A DNA stretch of 64,000 bases from Allobosea lupini (lineage in GTDB: Bacteria > Pseudomonadota > Alphaproteobacteria > Rhizobiales > Beijerinckiaceae), in NCBI RefSeq assembly GCF_900109525.1, contig NZ_FOAN01000013.1, positions 1-64,000 of the forward strand. The letters are read 5' to 3'. The position numbers were made by a program, and so were the translations under genes. Below the pieces are notes generated by a model. That model ran no database searches and was not told where the DNA came from. It saw only the letters and a program-made list of their open reading frames with translations. This document shows, piece after piece, positions 33,374 through 42,297 of the stretch (within the stretch, counting starts at the first letter, position 1; every line of letters begins with the position of its first letter).

Positions 33374-35359
33374 TCACTCCCCGAGCACGACCACCTTCGC
33401 GCCCTCGGCCACCTGCGCGCCCGGCTCGGCGCCGAGCTCGGTGACGGTGCCGTCGCGCGGAGCGGTCAGCACATGCTCCATCTTCATGGCTTCGACGATG
33501 GCGAGCCGCTGGCCCTTCACCACCGCTTCACCAGCCGCGACGAAAAGTGCGATCAGCTTGCCGTGCATCGGCGCCTTGATCACGCCGCCAGCGCCGGCGA
33601 CGGCATCGAGATCGACGCTGAACGGATCGAACAGCGCGACGGAGGTCTGGCGGCCGCGATGCAGCGCGAGATAGGTGCCTGCCTCGGCGCGGGCCAGCGT
33701 CACCTCGTGCTCGCCCTCATCAAGCGGATGGCCCGGCAACGAGACGCGCGCTGCGTCGCCGTTCCACTCGATCCTGGCCTCGATCCGCTCGCCATCGACC
33801 AAAAGCGGCAGGCCAAGCGCCGGGCGTGGCATGATCGAGAAGGCATCGGCGTCGAGCCAGGGCGACTTGGCCTCATCGCCGGTCCGCTCGATCGCGAGGT
33901 CGAGCAGCGCCACCTGCCGCTCCTCTTCCAGTTGCAGCGCCGCCGCCGCGACCGCGGCCGCATCGAGCGGCTGCGGCTCGGCCCCGAGCGCCTCGATATT
34001 GCGCTCGATGAAACCGGTATCGAACGGACCCTTCCGGAACCCCTCGGCCTCGGCCAGCTTTTTCAGGAAGGCGAGATTGGTGCGGGGCCCGGCGACGATG
34101 GTCTCGCCGAGCGCGAAGGCGAGATGGTCGAGCGCCTCGTCGCGGGTGCGGCCATGGGCGATCACCTTGGCGATCATCGGATCGTAGAACGGCGTCACCG
34201 AATCGCCGGCCTCGACGCCGCTATCGATGCGGATGTCCTCGCTCTGCGGGAATTGCAGCGCCCAGAGCTTGCCGGTAGACGGCAGGAAGCCCTTCTCCGG
34301 ATCCTCGGCATAGAGCCGCGCCTCGACGGCGTGCCCTTCGGCGCGAACGTCATCCTGGGTGAAGCCGAGCGGCTCGCCGGCCGCGACCTTGAGCTGCAGC
34401 TCGACCAGATCGAGCCCGGTGATCGCCTCGGTGACGGGATGCTCGACCTGGAGGCGGGTATTCATCTCCATGAAGTAGAAGCGGTCGGCCCTGAGGCCGT
34501 CGCGCCCGTCGGCGATGAACTCGACCGTGCCGGCGCCGACATAGCCGACCGCCTTGGCCGCCTCCGTCGCCGCCTTGCCCATGGCGGCGCGCACCTCGGG
34601 CGTCATGCCCGGCGCCGGCGCCTCCTCGATAACCTTCTGGTGGCGGCGCTGCAACGAGCAGTCGCGCTCGTAGAGATGGACGACATTGCCATGGCTGTCG
34701 CCGAACACCTGGATTTCGACATGGCGCGGCGAGAGCACGTATTTCTCGACCAGCACCCGCGCATCGCCGAAGGCGTTCTTGCCCTCGCGCTGGGCGCTGG
34801 AAAGCGCATCGGCGAAGTCCTCGGGCCGATCGACCTTCTTCATGCCCTTGCCGCCGCCGCCGGCGACCGCCTTGATCAGCACGGGATAGCCGATGCGCTC
34901 GGCCTCCTGCCTTAGGAAATCGACGCCCTGCTCGGCGCCGTGATAGCCCGGCACGACCGGGACACCCGCCTTCTCGACCAGTGCCTTCGCCGCATCCTTC
35001 AGGCCCATGGCGCTGATGGCGGAGGCGGGCGGGCCGACGAAGACGATGCCGGCCGCGGCGCAGGCCTCGGCAAATTCGACATTCTCGGACAGGAAGCCAT
35101 AGCCTGGATGGATGCAGGCCGCGCCGGCTTGCTTGGCGGCCGCGAGGATCTTCTGCGCATCGAGATAGCTCTCGCGCGCCGGCGCCGGGCCGATCCGATA
35201 AGCCTCGTCCGCCATCTCGACGAACAGCGCCTGCGCATCGGCGTCGGAATAGACCGCGATGGTGCGCAGGCCGAGCCGCCTGGCGGTGCGGATCACCCGG
35301 CAGGCGATCTCGCCGCGATTGGCAATCAGGATGGAGGGCAGTTTGGCGGCAATCGACAT
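33374..35359 (-). CDS. mccA: Biotin-dependent acyl-CoA carboxylase alpha subunit (3-methylcrotonyl-CoA type)
   Basis: 661 residues. Biotin carboxylase: ILIANRGEIACRVIRTA, GYGFLSENVEFAEAC, the ATP glycine loop AGGGGKGMKKV, RDCSLQRRHQKVIEEAPAP, EMNTRLQVEHPVTE. A C-terminal biotinyl domain holds EAMKMEHVL, the Lys that carries biotin. It carboxylates biotin with ATP and bicarbonate for transfer to an acyl-CoA. Likely partner is the carboxyltransferase encoded at 51451-53058, which is of the methylcrotonyl type and would place it in leucine catabolism. Acetyl-/propionyl-CoA carboxylase alpha cannot be fully excluded. Confidence 0.88.
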   Translation of the reverse strand: MSIAAKLPSILIANRGEIACRVIRTARRLGLRTIAVYSDADAQALFVEMADEAYRIGPAPARESYLDAQKILAAAKQAGAACIHPGYGFLSENVEFAEACAAAGIVFVGPPASAISAMGLKDAAKALVEKAGVPVVPGYHGAEQGVDFLRQEAERIGYPVLIKAVAGGGGKGMKKVDRPEDFADALSSAQREGKNAFGDARVLVEKYVLSPRHVEIQVFGDSHGNVVHLYERDCSLQRRHQKVIEEAPAPGMTPEVRAAMGKAATEAAKAVGYVGAGTVEFIADGRDGLRADRFYFMEMNTRLQVEHPVTEAITGLDLVELQLKVAAGEPLGFTQDDVRAEGHAVEARLYAEDPEKGFLPSTGKLWALQFPQSEDIRIDSGVEAGDSVTPFYDPMIAKVIAHGRTRDEALDHLAFALGETIVAGPRTNLAFLKKLAEAEGFRKGPFDTGFIERNIEALGAEPQPLDAAAVAAAALQLEEERQVALLDLAIERTGDEAKSPWLDADAFSIMPRPALGLPLLVDGERIEARIEWNGDAARVSLPGHPLDEGEHEVTLARAEAGTYLALHRGRQTSVALFDPFSVDLDAVAGAGGVIKAPMHGKLIALFVAAGEAVVKGQRLAIVEAMKMEHVLTAPRDGTVTELGAEPGAQVAEGAKVVVLGE

Positions 35360-35461
35360 ACAAGCTTCCTCGGGGACATCCTCGAACCGATGCCACCGTT
35401 ATAGCCCAGCCTGCCCCCATGTCTGCGCCTTGTTGCGCAAGTGGCAGATGGGTACAGCGCC

Positions 35462-36712
35462 TCAATCCAACAGCCGCAGCCGCCGCCCCGCCTTCAGTGT
35501 CACCGTCGTCCCGACGACCAGCCCGAGCGCGAACACCCAGCCCGAGACCGCCCCGGCCGAGATGCCCGAGAGGAGCGTGCCGACCGTGCAGCCAAGCCCG
35601 AACACCGTGCCCCAGCCGAGCAGCACGCCGCCCAGCAGACCGCGTAGCACATGCCCGCCGGTCGGCCACCTTGGCTTGAACTCGCCCGCCGCCAGCGCCG
35701 CGGCGAAGGCGGCCGCGACCAGCCCGGCGACGAAGAGCCCGTTTGGCGTCAGCAGTGCATCGCGGATCAGGGTGGCGCAGCCGCGGAAGCTGTCGAGCCC
35801 TTCCAGGCGCGCCGGCAACCAGTCGAACCCGGTCGCCAATTGCCGCGAGCGCGAGCCGAGCTCGGCGGTGACGCCGAGCGGCGACAGGCGAAGATAAGCT
35901 GCGGCGCCAATCAGCCCGACGAAGAGCCCGCCGAGCCAGGCCGGCCAGCGTCGCAGGACAATCGCGGCGATTGGGTCGGCTGGCGCGTTCTCCGATGCAC
36001 CCTGCCCGCTCGGCCCGCCAGCGCGCAGCAGCCACCAGGCCGCGGCCCCGAACACGGCAAGCCCGGCCAGCAGCGCCCCGCCATAGCCGAGCTGGCGCGG
36101 CAGCCAGAGCACCGGCGACTCCGAGATCGTCAGCAGATAGAGCTCGTTCCAGCTCAGGAATCCGAGGATGAAGCCAAGGCCTGCGCCGATCAGCGCGAAA
36201 GGAGAGGTCGGCGAGCCCTCGCCCAGCCGGTAGAGATGAGCACTGATGCAGGAGCCTGAGATCGCCATGCCGGCGCCGAAGGCGAGTCCCGCCAGCAGCA
36301 GCGCCGGGCCGACCGGCCCGATATGTGCCGTCGGCGGCAGGCGCGTGCCTGTAGGATCGGGCAGCCAGGCGCCAAAGATCAGGGTGTAGCCGGCAAGCCC
36401 AACAGCCAGTGCGGCGAGGATGCCGAGTAGCCCGCGCGGATCGCGCCGGTCGAGCCAGTCTTTCCAGATGCAGAAGAAGCAGAAGCGCGCCCGCTGCAGG
36501 ACGAAGCCGAAGGCAGCGCCCAGGATCAGCGAGAGCTGGAGCTGCGGCGCCGGATCGCCGTGGCGCCCGACCAGATAGATGGAAATTGCGATTGCTACGG
36601 CGACGACCGCTGCAGCGATGTAGCGCAGGGGCGGCAGCCTGATCGGCTCCGCCCCCGCCTGCCGGCGCGCCAGCTCATAGTCCAGCGCGCCGCTATCGTC
36701 GGAGATACTCAT
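35462..36712 (-). CDS. YeeE/YedE family sulfur transporter
   Basis: 416 residues, about ten or more membrane helices. The family Cys motifs are present: ARFCFFCIWKDW near 75, SGSCISAHLYR near 155 and GLGCTVGTLLSGIS near 380, which in TsuA relay thiosulfate through the membrane by S-H...S contacts. It likely imports thiosulfate or another sulfane-sulfur compound. The gene lies 8 bp after a periplasmic rhodanese gene on the same strand, so sulfur transfer at the membrane is the probable shared job. Confidence 0.87.
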   Translation of the reverse strand: MSISDDSGALDYELARRQAGAEPIRLPPLRYIAAAVVAVAIAISIYLVGRHGDPAPQLQLSLILGAAFGFVLQRARFCFFCIWKDWLDRRDPRGLLGILAALAVGLAGYTLIFGAWLPDPTGTRLPPTAHIGPVGPALLLAGLAFGAGMAISGSCISAHLYRLGEGSPTSPFALIGAGLGFILGFLSWNELYLLTISESPVLWLPRQLGYGGALLAGLAVFGAAAWWLLRAGGPSGQGASENAPADPIAAIVLRRWPAWLGGLFVGLIGAAAYLRLSPLGVTAELGSRSRQLATGFDWLPARLEGLDSFRGCATLIRDALLTPNGLFVAGLVAAAFAAALAAGEFKPRWPTGGHVLRGLLGGVLLGWGTVFGLGCTVGTLLSGISAGAVSGWVFALGLVVGTTVTLKAGRRLRLLD

Positions 36713-36720
36713 CAGGGAGC

Positions 36721-37656
36721 TTACTTGCCGCCCCAGACTGTGCCGGCCGGATTGCTGATCGGCAGCCCGACGACGTTGCCGTATTCGGTCCAGGAGCCGT
36801 CATAATTGGCGGCCTGGTAGCCGAGCACGCGCGTCAGGATGAACCAGGTGTGGCTTGAGCGCTCGCCGATGCGGCAGGAGGTGATCACCGGCTTGGAGCC
36901 GTCGATGCCGACCTCGGCATAGAGCTTCTTCAGCTCTTCCGGCGACTTCAGCGTGCCGTCGGCCTGGTTGACCGCCCGCGCCCACGGCACGTTGACCGAG
37001 CCGGGGATATGGCCGGCGCGCAGCGCCAGTTCCTGGAAGCCGGCCGGGGCGATGATCTTGCCGGAGAATTCGTCGGGCGAGCGGATATCGAGAATGCGGG
37101 CGTCCGACTTCTTCTCGACGCTGGCGACGACGTCGGTGAGGCGGGCGCGCAGCGCCTTGTTCGGCTCGCCGACTGTAAAGGTAGACGCCTTGACCGGTAC
37201 CGGATTGGTCGCGACCGGGCGCTTCTCCAGCTCCCATTTCTTGCGGCCGCCATCGAGCAGCTTCACGTTGTCGCGCAGGCCGTAGATGTCGAACACCCAG
37301 GCGCCCCAGGCAGCAAACCAGTTGTTGTTGTCGCCGTAGAGGACGACGGTGACGTCCTTGTCGACGCCGAGCTTGCGGGCCAGCGCCTGGAACTTCTCGG
37401 GACCGGCGATGTCGCGCGAAACGGTCTCGACCAGATCGGTATGCCAGGCGATGTTCTGCGCGCCGGGGATATGGCCGCGCTCGTAGATGCCGGGCTCGAC
37501 GCTGACCTCGACGATCCTGACCTTGGGATCGCTGAGATTCTTCTCCAGCCACTCGGTCGAGACCAGCGGGCCGGACTGTGCCAGCGCCGCGCCGCCGAGC
37601 ACGAGGCTCGCGGCCAGTGCAGCCACGCCGTGGCGGATGAAAGACAGGACGGACAT
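36721..37656 (-). CDS. Periplasmic thiosulfate/3-mercaptopyruvate sulfurtransferase
   Basis: 311 residues from ATG 37656, with AAGGAG 7 nt upstream; the frame is open 27 codons further but the signal peptide starts here (MSVLSFIRHGVAALAASLVL, cleavage near ALA-Q). Two rhodanese domains: the first, inactive, has RIVEVSVEPGIYERGHIPGA; the second has ILDIRSPDEFSG and the active-site loop SCRIGERSSH (Cys as sulfur acceptor). Transfers sulfane sulfur in the periplasm. In operon with the YeeE-type transporter. Confidence 0.9.
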   Translation of the reverse strand: MSVLSFIRHGVAALAASLVLGGAALAQSGPLVSTEWLEKNLSDPKVRIVEVSVEPGIYERGHIPGAQNIAWHTDLVETVSRDIAGPEKFQALARKLGVDKDVTVVLYGDNNNWFAAWGAWVFDIYGLRDNVKLLDGGRKKWELEKRPVATNPVPVKASTFTVGEPNKALRARLTDVVASVEKKSDARILDIRSPDEFSGKIIAPAGFQELALRAGHIPGSVNVPWARAVNQADGTLKSPEELKKLYAEVGIDGSKPVITSCRIGERSSHTWFILTRVLGYQAANYDGSWTEYGNVVGLPISNPAGTVWGGK

Positions 37657-37813
37657 TCTGGCGCTCCTTGGCGCCGAAAGAGCCGGGCTATCGGCGCGTT
37701 TCGGCATGAATTGCAGGGGCTGCCATGATTTCGCCACGCGGCTCGCCGGAGAAGCCGGACAGGATTTTTTTGTTTGCCATCAAGGCGGAAGAACTGGGTC
37801 GTACGACCTTGGT

Positions 37814-38542
37814 CTAGGGAGAATATTCTCCTTTTGCTTCGACTTTGGTTCGATCCTGCGGCTGCTTCGTCGCCCGCCAGATCGCCCAGCTCGCCTGGAA
37901 GCAGAGGAAGGCGACGAAGAGGTCGAACAGATATTCCGGCCAGCGCACCGGGAGCAGCCGAGCGGCGAGGCCGAGCAGCGCAAAGCCCGTGGTCGAGATC
38001 GCATCGTTGCGCGAGGACAGCCAGGTCGCCTTGATCACCGGGTTGGTCTCGGCCCGGAAGCGCCAGAGCACGCCGATGATCAGATAGGCGATCAGGATCG
38101 CGCTCGCCGCCGAGAAGCCAAGCGTGAAGAGCTCGATCGGCCGCGGCCGCAGGATCTTGTCCCAGAGGTCGTAGAGGGTGTGCAGGCCCGCGACCGCCAT
38201 CACCGCGCCGATGGCGAGCGCCGCCAGCTTCTCGGCCCGCTCGTCGCGGCCGAAGACCAGCGCCGCGATGCCGTAGAGCGCGACGTCGTAGACCCAGTCG
38301 ACTCCGTCCTTGAACAGCTGGTTGTTGCCGACGGCAATCGCCCAGAGCACGACATTGCCGGCGAAGATCAGGATGCCGAGCGCGATGCCCCAGATCGTCA
38401 GGCGATAGGCGCGCCCGACTTTCGGATCGACCGGCGTGGCGTGGCCGGGTTCGCTCTCGATGCGAACGCCGTGCCCGTCATGGTCGGCCTTTGGCCGACC
38501 ATCCGCGTTTTCGCGCAGTTCCGAGGCATCGAAGGCTGACAA
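37814..38542 (-). CDS. CDF-like cation transporter membrane domain
   Basis: 242 residues if started at TTG 38542, where GGAG is spaced 8 nt; an in-frame ATG at 38650 would add 36 residues inside a palindromic repeat. Six hydrophobic segments follow (WGIALGILIFAGNVVLWAI and others). Metal-site helices of the cation diffusion facilitator fold are recognisable but divergent: KDGVDWVYDV where HxxxD is usual, and SSRNDAIST. Lacks a C-terminal cytoplasmic metal domain. A Zn/Co/Cd exporter role is possible, but the ligand changes make substrate uncertain. Confidence 0.65.
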   Translation of the reverse strand: MSAFDASELRENADGRPKADHDGHGVRIESEPGHATPVDPKVGRAYRLTIWGIALGILIFAGNVVLWAIAVGNNQLFKDGVDWVYDVALYGIAALVFGRDERAEKLAALAIGAVMAVAGLHTLYDLWDKILRPRPIELFTLGFSAASAILIAYLIIGVLWRFRAETNPVIKATWLSSRNDAISTTGFALLGLAARLLPVRWPEYLFDLFVAFLCFQASWAIWRATKQPQDRTKVEAKGEYSP

Positions 38543-38634
38543 GCGCGGCACTCCAGAGTCGCCCCGGACAGTGTCGCGCAAAAACCGCTCGTCGCAAGCC
38601 GTGGACGGCCGGGACTGGCCCGACCAGGACGACA
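38477..38634. repeat. Palindromic repeat overlapping the CDF gene start
   Basis: Left arm begins GTCATGGTCGGCC and contains the perfect hairpin ATGGTCGGCC-TTT-GGCCGACCAT (38480-38502). The right arm near 38602-38634 reads GTGGACGGCCGGGACTGG and then CCCGACCAGGACGAC, complementary to a related left arm. It is the same type as 29790-29880, and it supplies part of the coding sequence of the CDF-like gene. Confidence 0.6.
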
Positions 38635-38678
38635 GCGGATCGCCGCTCACGGCGCCGGCGCTTGTGGGAGCGTGCCCC

Positions 38679-39440
38679 TCAGCCGCGCCCGACGAGCGGG
38701 GCCTTGGTCGCCATCACCGTGACGAAGAGGATGTTGGCCTCGAGCGGCAGGCCGGCCATATGCAGGACGGTGGTCGCGACGTGGTCGACATCCATCACCG
38801 GCTCGACCTTGATCGAGCCGTCCGGCTGCGGCACGCCAGTGGTCATCTTCTTGGCCATCTCGGTCAGCGCATTGCCGATATCGACCTGGCCGACGGCGAT
38901 GTCGTATTTGCGCCCGTCGAGCGAGGCGGTCTTGGTCAGGCCGGAGATGGCGTGCTTGGTCGCGGTGTAGGCGGCCGAGTTGGGCCGCGGCACCTGCGCC
39001 GAGATCGAGCCGTTGTTGATGATGCGCCCGCCGCGCGGCTCCTGCGACTTCATCGCCTTGAAGGCCTCCTGCGTGCACAGGAACGGGCCGGTCAGGTTGG
39101 TGTCGACCACCCTCTGCCAGTCCTCCAGCGAGAGGTCCTCCAGCAGCACGCCGCCCGGCGCATTGACGCCGGCATTGTTGAACAGCACGTCGACGCGGCC
39201 GAACTTCGCCTTGGTGGCAGCGAACAGCGCCTCGACCGACGTCTTGTCGGTCACGTCGGTCGAGACCGCGAGCGCCTGCGCCGCCGGCGCGCCCGAGAGC
39301 GTGATCGTCTCTTCGAGGGCATCGGTGCGGCGCCCGGCCAGCACGGTGCGGTAGCCGTCCTTGAGGAAGGCGATGGCGACGGCCCGGCCGACGCCCGAGC
39401 CGGCACCGGTGATGATCGCGACCTTGTTATGCCCAGACAT
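38679..39440 (-). CDS. SDR family oxidoreductase
   Basis: 253 residues. TGAGSGVGRAVAIAFL, NNAGVNAPG, NNGSISAQ (Ser) and YTATK (Tyr and Lys) are the classical SDR set. The strand after it ends KAPLVGRG with no FabG-like tail. NAD(P)-dependent oxidoreductase of unknown substrate. Not obviously in an operon: its neighbours are the CDF-like gene behind a repeat and a divergent kelch gene 145 bp away. Confidence 0.88.
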   Translation of the reverse strand: MSGHNKVAIITGAGSGVGRAVAIAFLKDGYRTVLAGRRTDALEETITLSGAPAAQALAVSTDVTDKTSVEALFAATKAKFGRVDVLFNNAGVNAPGGVLLEDLSLEDWQRVVDTNLTGPFLCTQEAFKAMKSQEPRGGRIINNGSISAQVPRPNSAAYTATKHAISGLTKTASLDGRKYDIAVGQVDIGNALTEMAKKMTTGVPQPDGSIKVEPVMDVDHVATTVLHMAGLPLEANILFVTVMATKAPLVGRG

Positions 39441-39585
39441 GCGCTTCCTCGCCTTACCGTGTTTTCAACCGTTTCAGGTGCCGCACCATATCAGCGTATG
39501 CAGTATACGGAACCGCTTTTCGCGCAGGCCAACCGCTTGTCAGCATTGGCGCCTGCCCTACTGTTCTAGCGAGGGAGGACGCGCC

Positions 39586-40671
39586 ATGACCAGCCTGAAC
39601 CGCCGAAGCTTGCTCGCAACCGGAGTGGCGGCATTGACTTCCCCCGCTCTCGCCCAGCAGCCCGGGCACGAGCAGCATGGCGGCCATTACGAGCGGCTGA
39701 ACCAGCCCGGCCGGATCGGCAAGCCCGAGCTCGCCGCCTCCCAGAACGTCTTCGATTCACCGGCCCCGAAGGCAGTCAGTCCCGGCCGCTGGAGCACGAA
39801 GGCGCTGCTGCCGCTGCCGCGCTCGGAAATGGCCTGGGCGGCGGCGCATGACGACCGCATGCATATCGTCGGCGGGTACGGCGAGCAGCGCACCGACCGG
39901 GCCTACCACCATGTCTACGATCCCAAGGCCGACACATGGAGCGACGGCGCGCCGCTGCCGCAAGGCGCCAACCATGTCGGCGTCGCCTTCCTCGATGGAA
40001 AACTCTACGCCATTGGCGGCTTCCTCGAGCAGAACCGCAAGCCGCATCCGCGCTGCTTCGTCTATGATCCCAAGGCGGACAAATGGGCGAAGATCGCGCC
40101 CCTGCCTCGCCCCGTCGGCTCGGCCGCGATCGTCGGCCTGAACGGCGTATTACATTCGATCGGCGGCGCCATCGGCGACACCACCGAGAGCAAGACCTCG
40201 ATCAATTGGCACCGCGTCTACGATCCCAAGGCCGATGCCTGGAGCGAGCGCACGCCGTTGCCGACGGGGCGCGACCACACCGGCACGTTGGCGATCGGAC
40301 AGTTGATCCACGTCATCGGCGGGCGCGTCGACTCGTTCCACACCAATTCGAACCTGCACCACGCCTATGACCCGGCGACCGACAAATGGGCGCCGCGCAA
40401 CCCGCTGCCGACCGCCCGCTCAGGCCATGGCGCCGTGCTCTATCGCGGCAAGGTCTTCATCATGGGCGGCGAAGGCACCAATCGCGTCTTCGGCCAGATG
40501 GAGGCCTATGACCCCGCCAGCGACGGCTGGGAGCAATACGCCCCGATGCTGACGCCGCGCCACGGGCTCGGGGCCGCGCTGGTCGGCGACGCCATCCACG
40601 TCGCCGGCGGCGGCCCGGTCATGGGCGGCGGCGTCCAGAGCGCGGTGCACGAGGCGTTCAGTCTGGGGTAG
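39586..40671 (+). CDS. Secreted kelch-repeat beta-propeller protein
   Basis: 361 residues from ATG 39586 with GGAGG upstream. The N-terminus MTSLNRRSLLATGVAALTSPALA resembles a Tat signal (RRSLL), cleavage near ALA-Q. The remainder has about six kelch blades, each with a GG pair and an aromatic pattern (HIVGGYGEQRT, YAIGGFLEQN, HSIGGAIGD, HVIGGRVDS, FIMGGEGTN, HVAGGGPV). A periplasmic six-bladed propeller; similar folds serve as carbohydrate-binding, sialate mutarotase or redox-enzyme domains. No catalytic residues can be assigned. Confidence 0.85.
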   Translation: MTSLNRRSLLATGVAALTSPALAQQPGHEQHGGHYERLNQPGRIGKPELAASQNVFDSPAPKAVSPGRWSTKALLPLPRSEMAWAAAHDDRMHIVGGYGEQRTDRAYHHVYDPKADTWSDGAPLPQGANHVGVAFLDGKLYAIGGFLEQNRKPHPRCFVYDPKADKWAKIAPLPRPVGSAAIVGLNGVLHSIGGAIGDTTESKTSINWHRVYDPKADAWSERTPLPTGRDHTGTLAIGQLIHVIGGRVDSFHTNSNLHHAYDPATDKWAPRNPLPTARSGHGAVLYRGKVFIMGGEGTNRVFGQMEAYDPASDGWEQYAPMLTPRHGLGAALVGDAIHVAGGGPVMGGGVQSAVHEAFSLG

Positions 40672-40768
40672 AGTTCCGACCACGGGAACCGCCCTCCCTG
40701 CGTTGATGATCGACTTGACCGCTGCACGGAAGAAGCGCCAGGGGCGCATTTGCGATAGTTGAAAAGCC

Positions 40769-41227
40769 ATGAGCACTTGCCTGAGCTGTGAGATTTCCTC
40801 TGGACGAAGGGCAATCGAAGGCGGAGCAATTTACGAGACAGAGCATTTCCACGCTCATCAGGATGTAGCATACCCGGTACCTGGCCTTGTCATCGTCGCA
40901 TCAAAGCGGCATTTCAGGTCGCTGCTGGAAATGAATGAAGCAGAAGTTTTAGAATTCGTACCGGTTGTTCAGCGCCTAAGGCGTGCTCAGGAGCAGATCG
41001 GAATCCAGTTCGTCTATTATTTTTACAACGAGGATACGAAGCACCACTTTAATTTCTGGATGGTGCCTCGCTATCAGTGGATGGCTCAATTCGGGAAATC
41101 CATCGAGGCAGTACGCCCGGCACTTTTGCACGCGCGTAATCATATGAACTCCGAGGAAGAGGTGCGCGCCGTAACGCGGACCGCGGCGAAACTGCGGGCA
41201 GACATGAGCGCCCGACCGGGCCGCTAA
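40769..41227 (+). CDS. Atypical HIT-superfamily protein
   Basis: 152 residues: MSTCLSCEISSG start with two Cys (C4 and C7), FHAHQDVAYPVPGLVIVASKRHF as in HIT proteins, and a C-terminal motif HHFNFWMVPRYQWM where HIT enzymes have HxHxHxxPR. Two of the three triad His are lost, so normal HIT hydrolase chemistry is doubtful. The gene is noticeably AT-richer, with codons unlike its neighbours (about 50% G+C by eye), suggesting recent transfer. Its end overlaps the convergent gene by 4 bp. Confidence 0.65.
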   Translation: MSTCLSCEISSGRRAIEGGAIYETEHFHAHQDVAYPVPGLVIVASKRHFRSLLEMNEAEVLEFVPVVQRLRRAQEQIGIQFVYYFYNEDTKHHFNFWMVPRYQWMAQFGKSIEAVRPALLHARNHMNSEEEVRAVTRTAAKLRADMSARPGR

Positions 41228-42183
41228 GGCCGGCTCACAGAATCGGCCTGCGCGACCGGTGCCCTCGAAGCCCGCTCAAGCACAAACGCCACCGCCGCCG
41301 TCGCCACGATCGCGAACACCAGCCGTCCGAACAGCACGCTGGTCAGGTCGGCCCCCAGCGCCACCATGATCAGCGTGTCCTCGATCAGGCTGTGGGCGAA
41401 GCCCATGAAGACACTGGCGATGAAGATTTGCCGCGGCTCGATCGGCTGCCGGCGCACCTCCGCCAGCATCAGCCCGCTGCCATAGGAGATGCCGAGCAGC
41501 AGGCCGACAGTGGTGAACGGCAGCGCCTCGGGCTTAAGGCCGACCAGACGGAACAGCGGAGCGAGTGCCCTGTAGAGCACATCGAGGATGCCTGCCGCTC
41601 TGAGTAGTTCCATCACCCAGGTCAGAACGAGCAGAACTGCGAGCATCACGACCAGTGTCTTGGCCAGCCCGTAGGAGAAGCCGAGCCAGCCGCCCTCGCC
41701 CGCCGCGGGCGTCCAGACCGGGGCCATCGGCTGCGACAGCCAGCCGGTCGCGGCAAAGAGCTGGTGCAGCAGCGCGGCGAAGGCCATCGCCCCGGCGATG
41801 CGGATGATCGAGGTCGCCCAAAAATTCGGCCCAGCCCTGGCGACGATGCGCTGCTCGACCGGGATGGCATGCGCCAGCAGCAGCAGGGCCGAGAACACCG
41901 TCATGTCGGCGCTGCTGAGCGCCAGTGTCGGCACCAGAGTGAACAGGACCACCACCCCGCCCCACATCCCGACCAGCAAACCTGTCAGCCAGGCTAGAGC
42001 CAGCTCCGGCGGCAGGCCGAAAAGCTGCATCGCCGGCGCCAGCCACGGCGAGACGGCCTTGATAACCCCGAACTCGGCCAGAGCCTGAGTCGCGATCGCG
42101 ATCGGCACCATGACCACGACGAGCTCGCGGTAGACGGCAAAGGTCTCGATCGTCTTGCGCTGGAATTGGGTCTGGAGCGGCAT
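41224..42183 (-). CDS. Nucleoside-recognition (Gate) domain membrane protein
   Basis: 319 residues from ATG 42183 (GAGGA 9 nt upstream). About eight helices; two Gate-like halves, VYRELVVVMVPIAIATQALAEFGVI and VLTWVMELLRAAGILDVLYRAL, then YGSGLMLAEVRRQP and FMGFAHSLIEDTLIMVALG, typical of the nucleoside-recognition/Gate family related to SpmA/SpmB and FeoB gates. Transport substrate unknown. Divergent from the Lrp-type regulator, which may control it. Confidence 0.8.
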   Translation of the reverse strand: MPLQTQFQRKTIETFAVYRELVVVMVPIAIATQALAEFGVIKAVSPWLAPAMQLFGLPPELALAWLTGLLVGMWGGVVVLFTLVPTLALSSADMTVFSALLLLAHAIPVEQRIVARAGPNFWATSIIRIAGAMAFAALLHQLFAATGWLSQPMAPVWTPAAGEGGWLGFSYGLAKTLVVMLAVLLVLTWVMELLRAAGILDVLYRALAPLFRLVGLKPEALPFTTVGLLLGISYGSGLMLAEVRRQPIEPRQIFIASVFMGFAHSLIEDTLIMVALGADLTSVLFGRLVFAIVATAAVAFVLERASRAPVAQADSVSRP

Positions 42184-42258
42184 CGGCGGCAATCCTCGAT
42201 TGGTGCCGGGACGCTAGCGCCGATGCATGCTTGGTGGTGGTCAAAATCGCCAGCTATA

Positions 42259-42273
42259 TGCAATTTTATTGCA
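42259..42273. promoter_or_regulatory. Candidate Lrp/AsnC operator
   Basis: TGCAATTTTATTGCA is a perfect 6-bp-arm palindrome with a 3-nt AT centre, in the 114-bp gap between the divergent Gate protein and Lrp genes. AT-centred 15-mers are typical of Lrp-family sites. Confidence 0.6.
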
Positions 42274-42297
42274 CGAGGCTCGCCGGAGATGCCCGCG

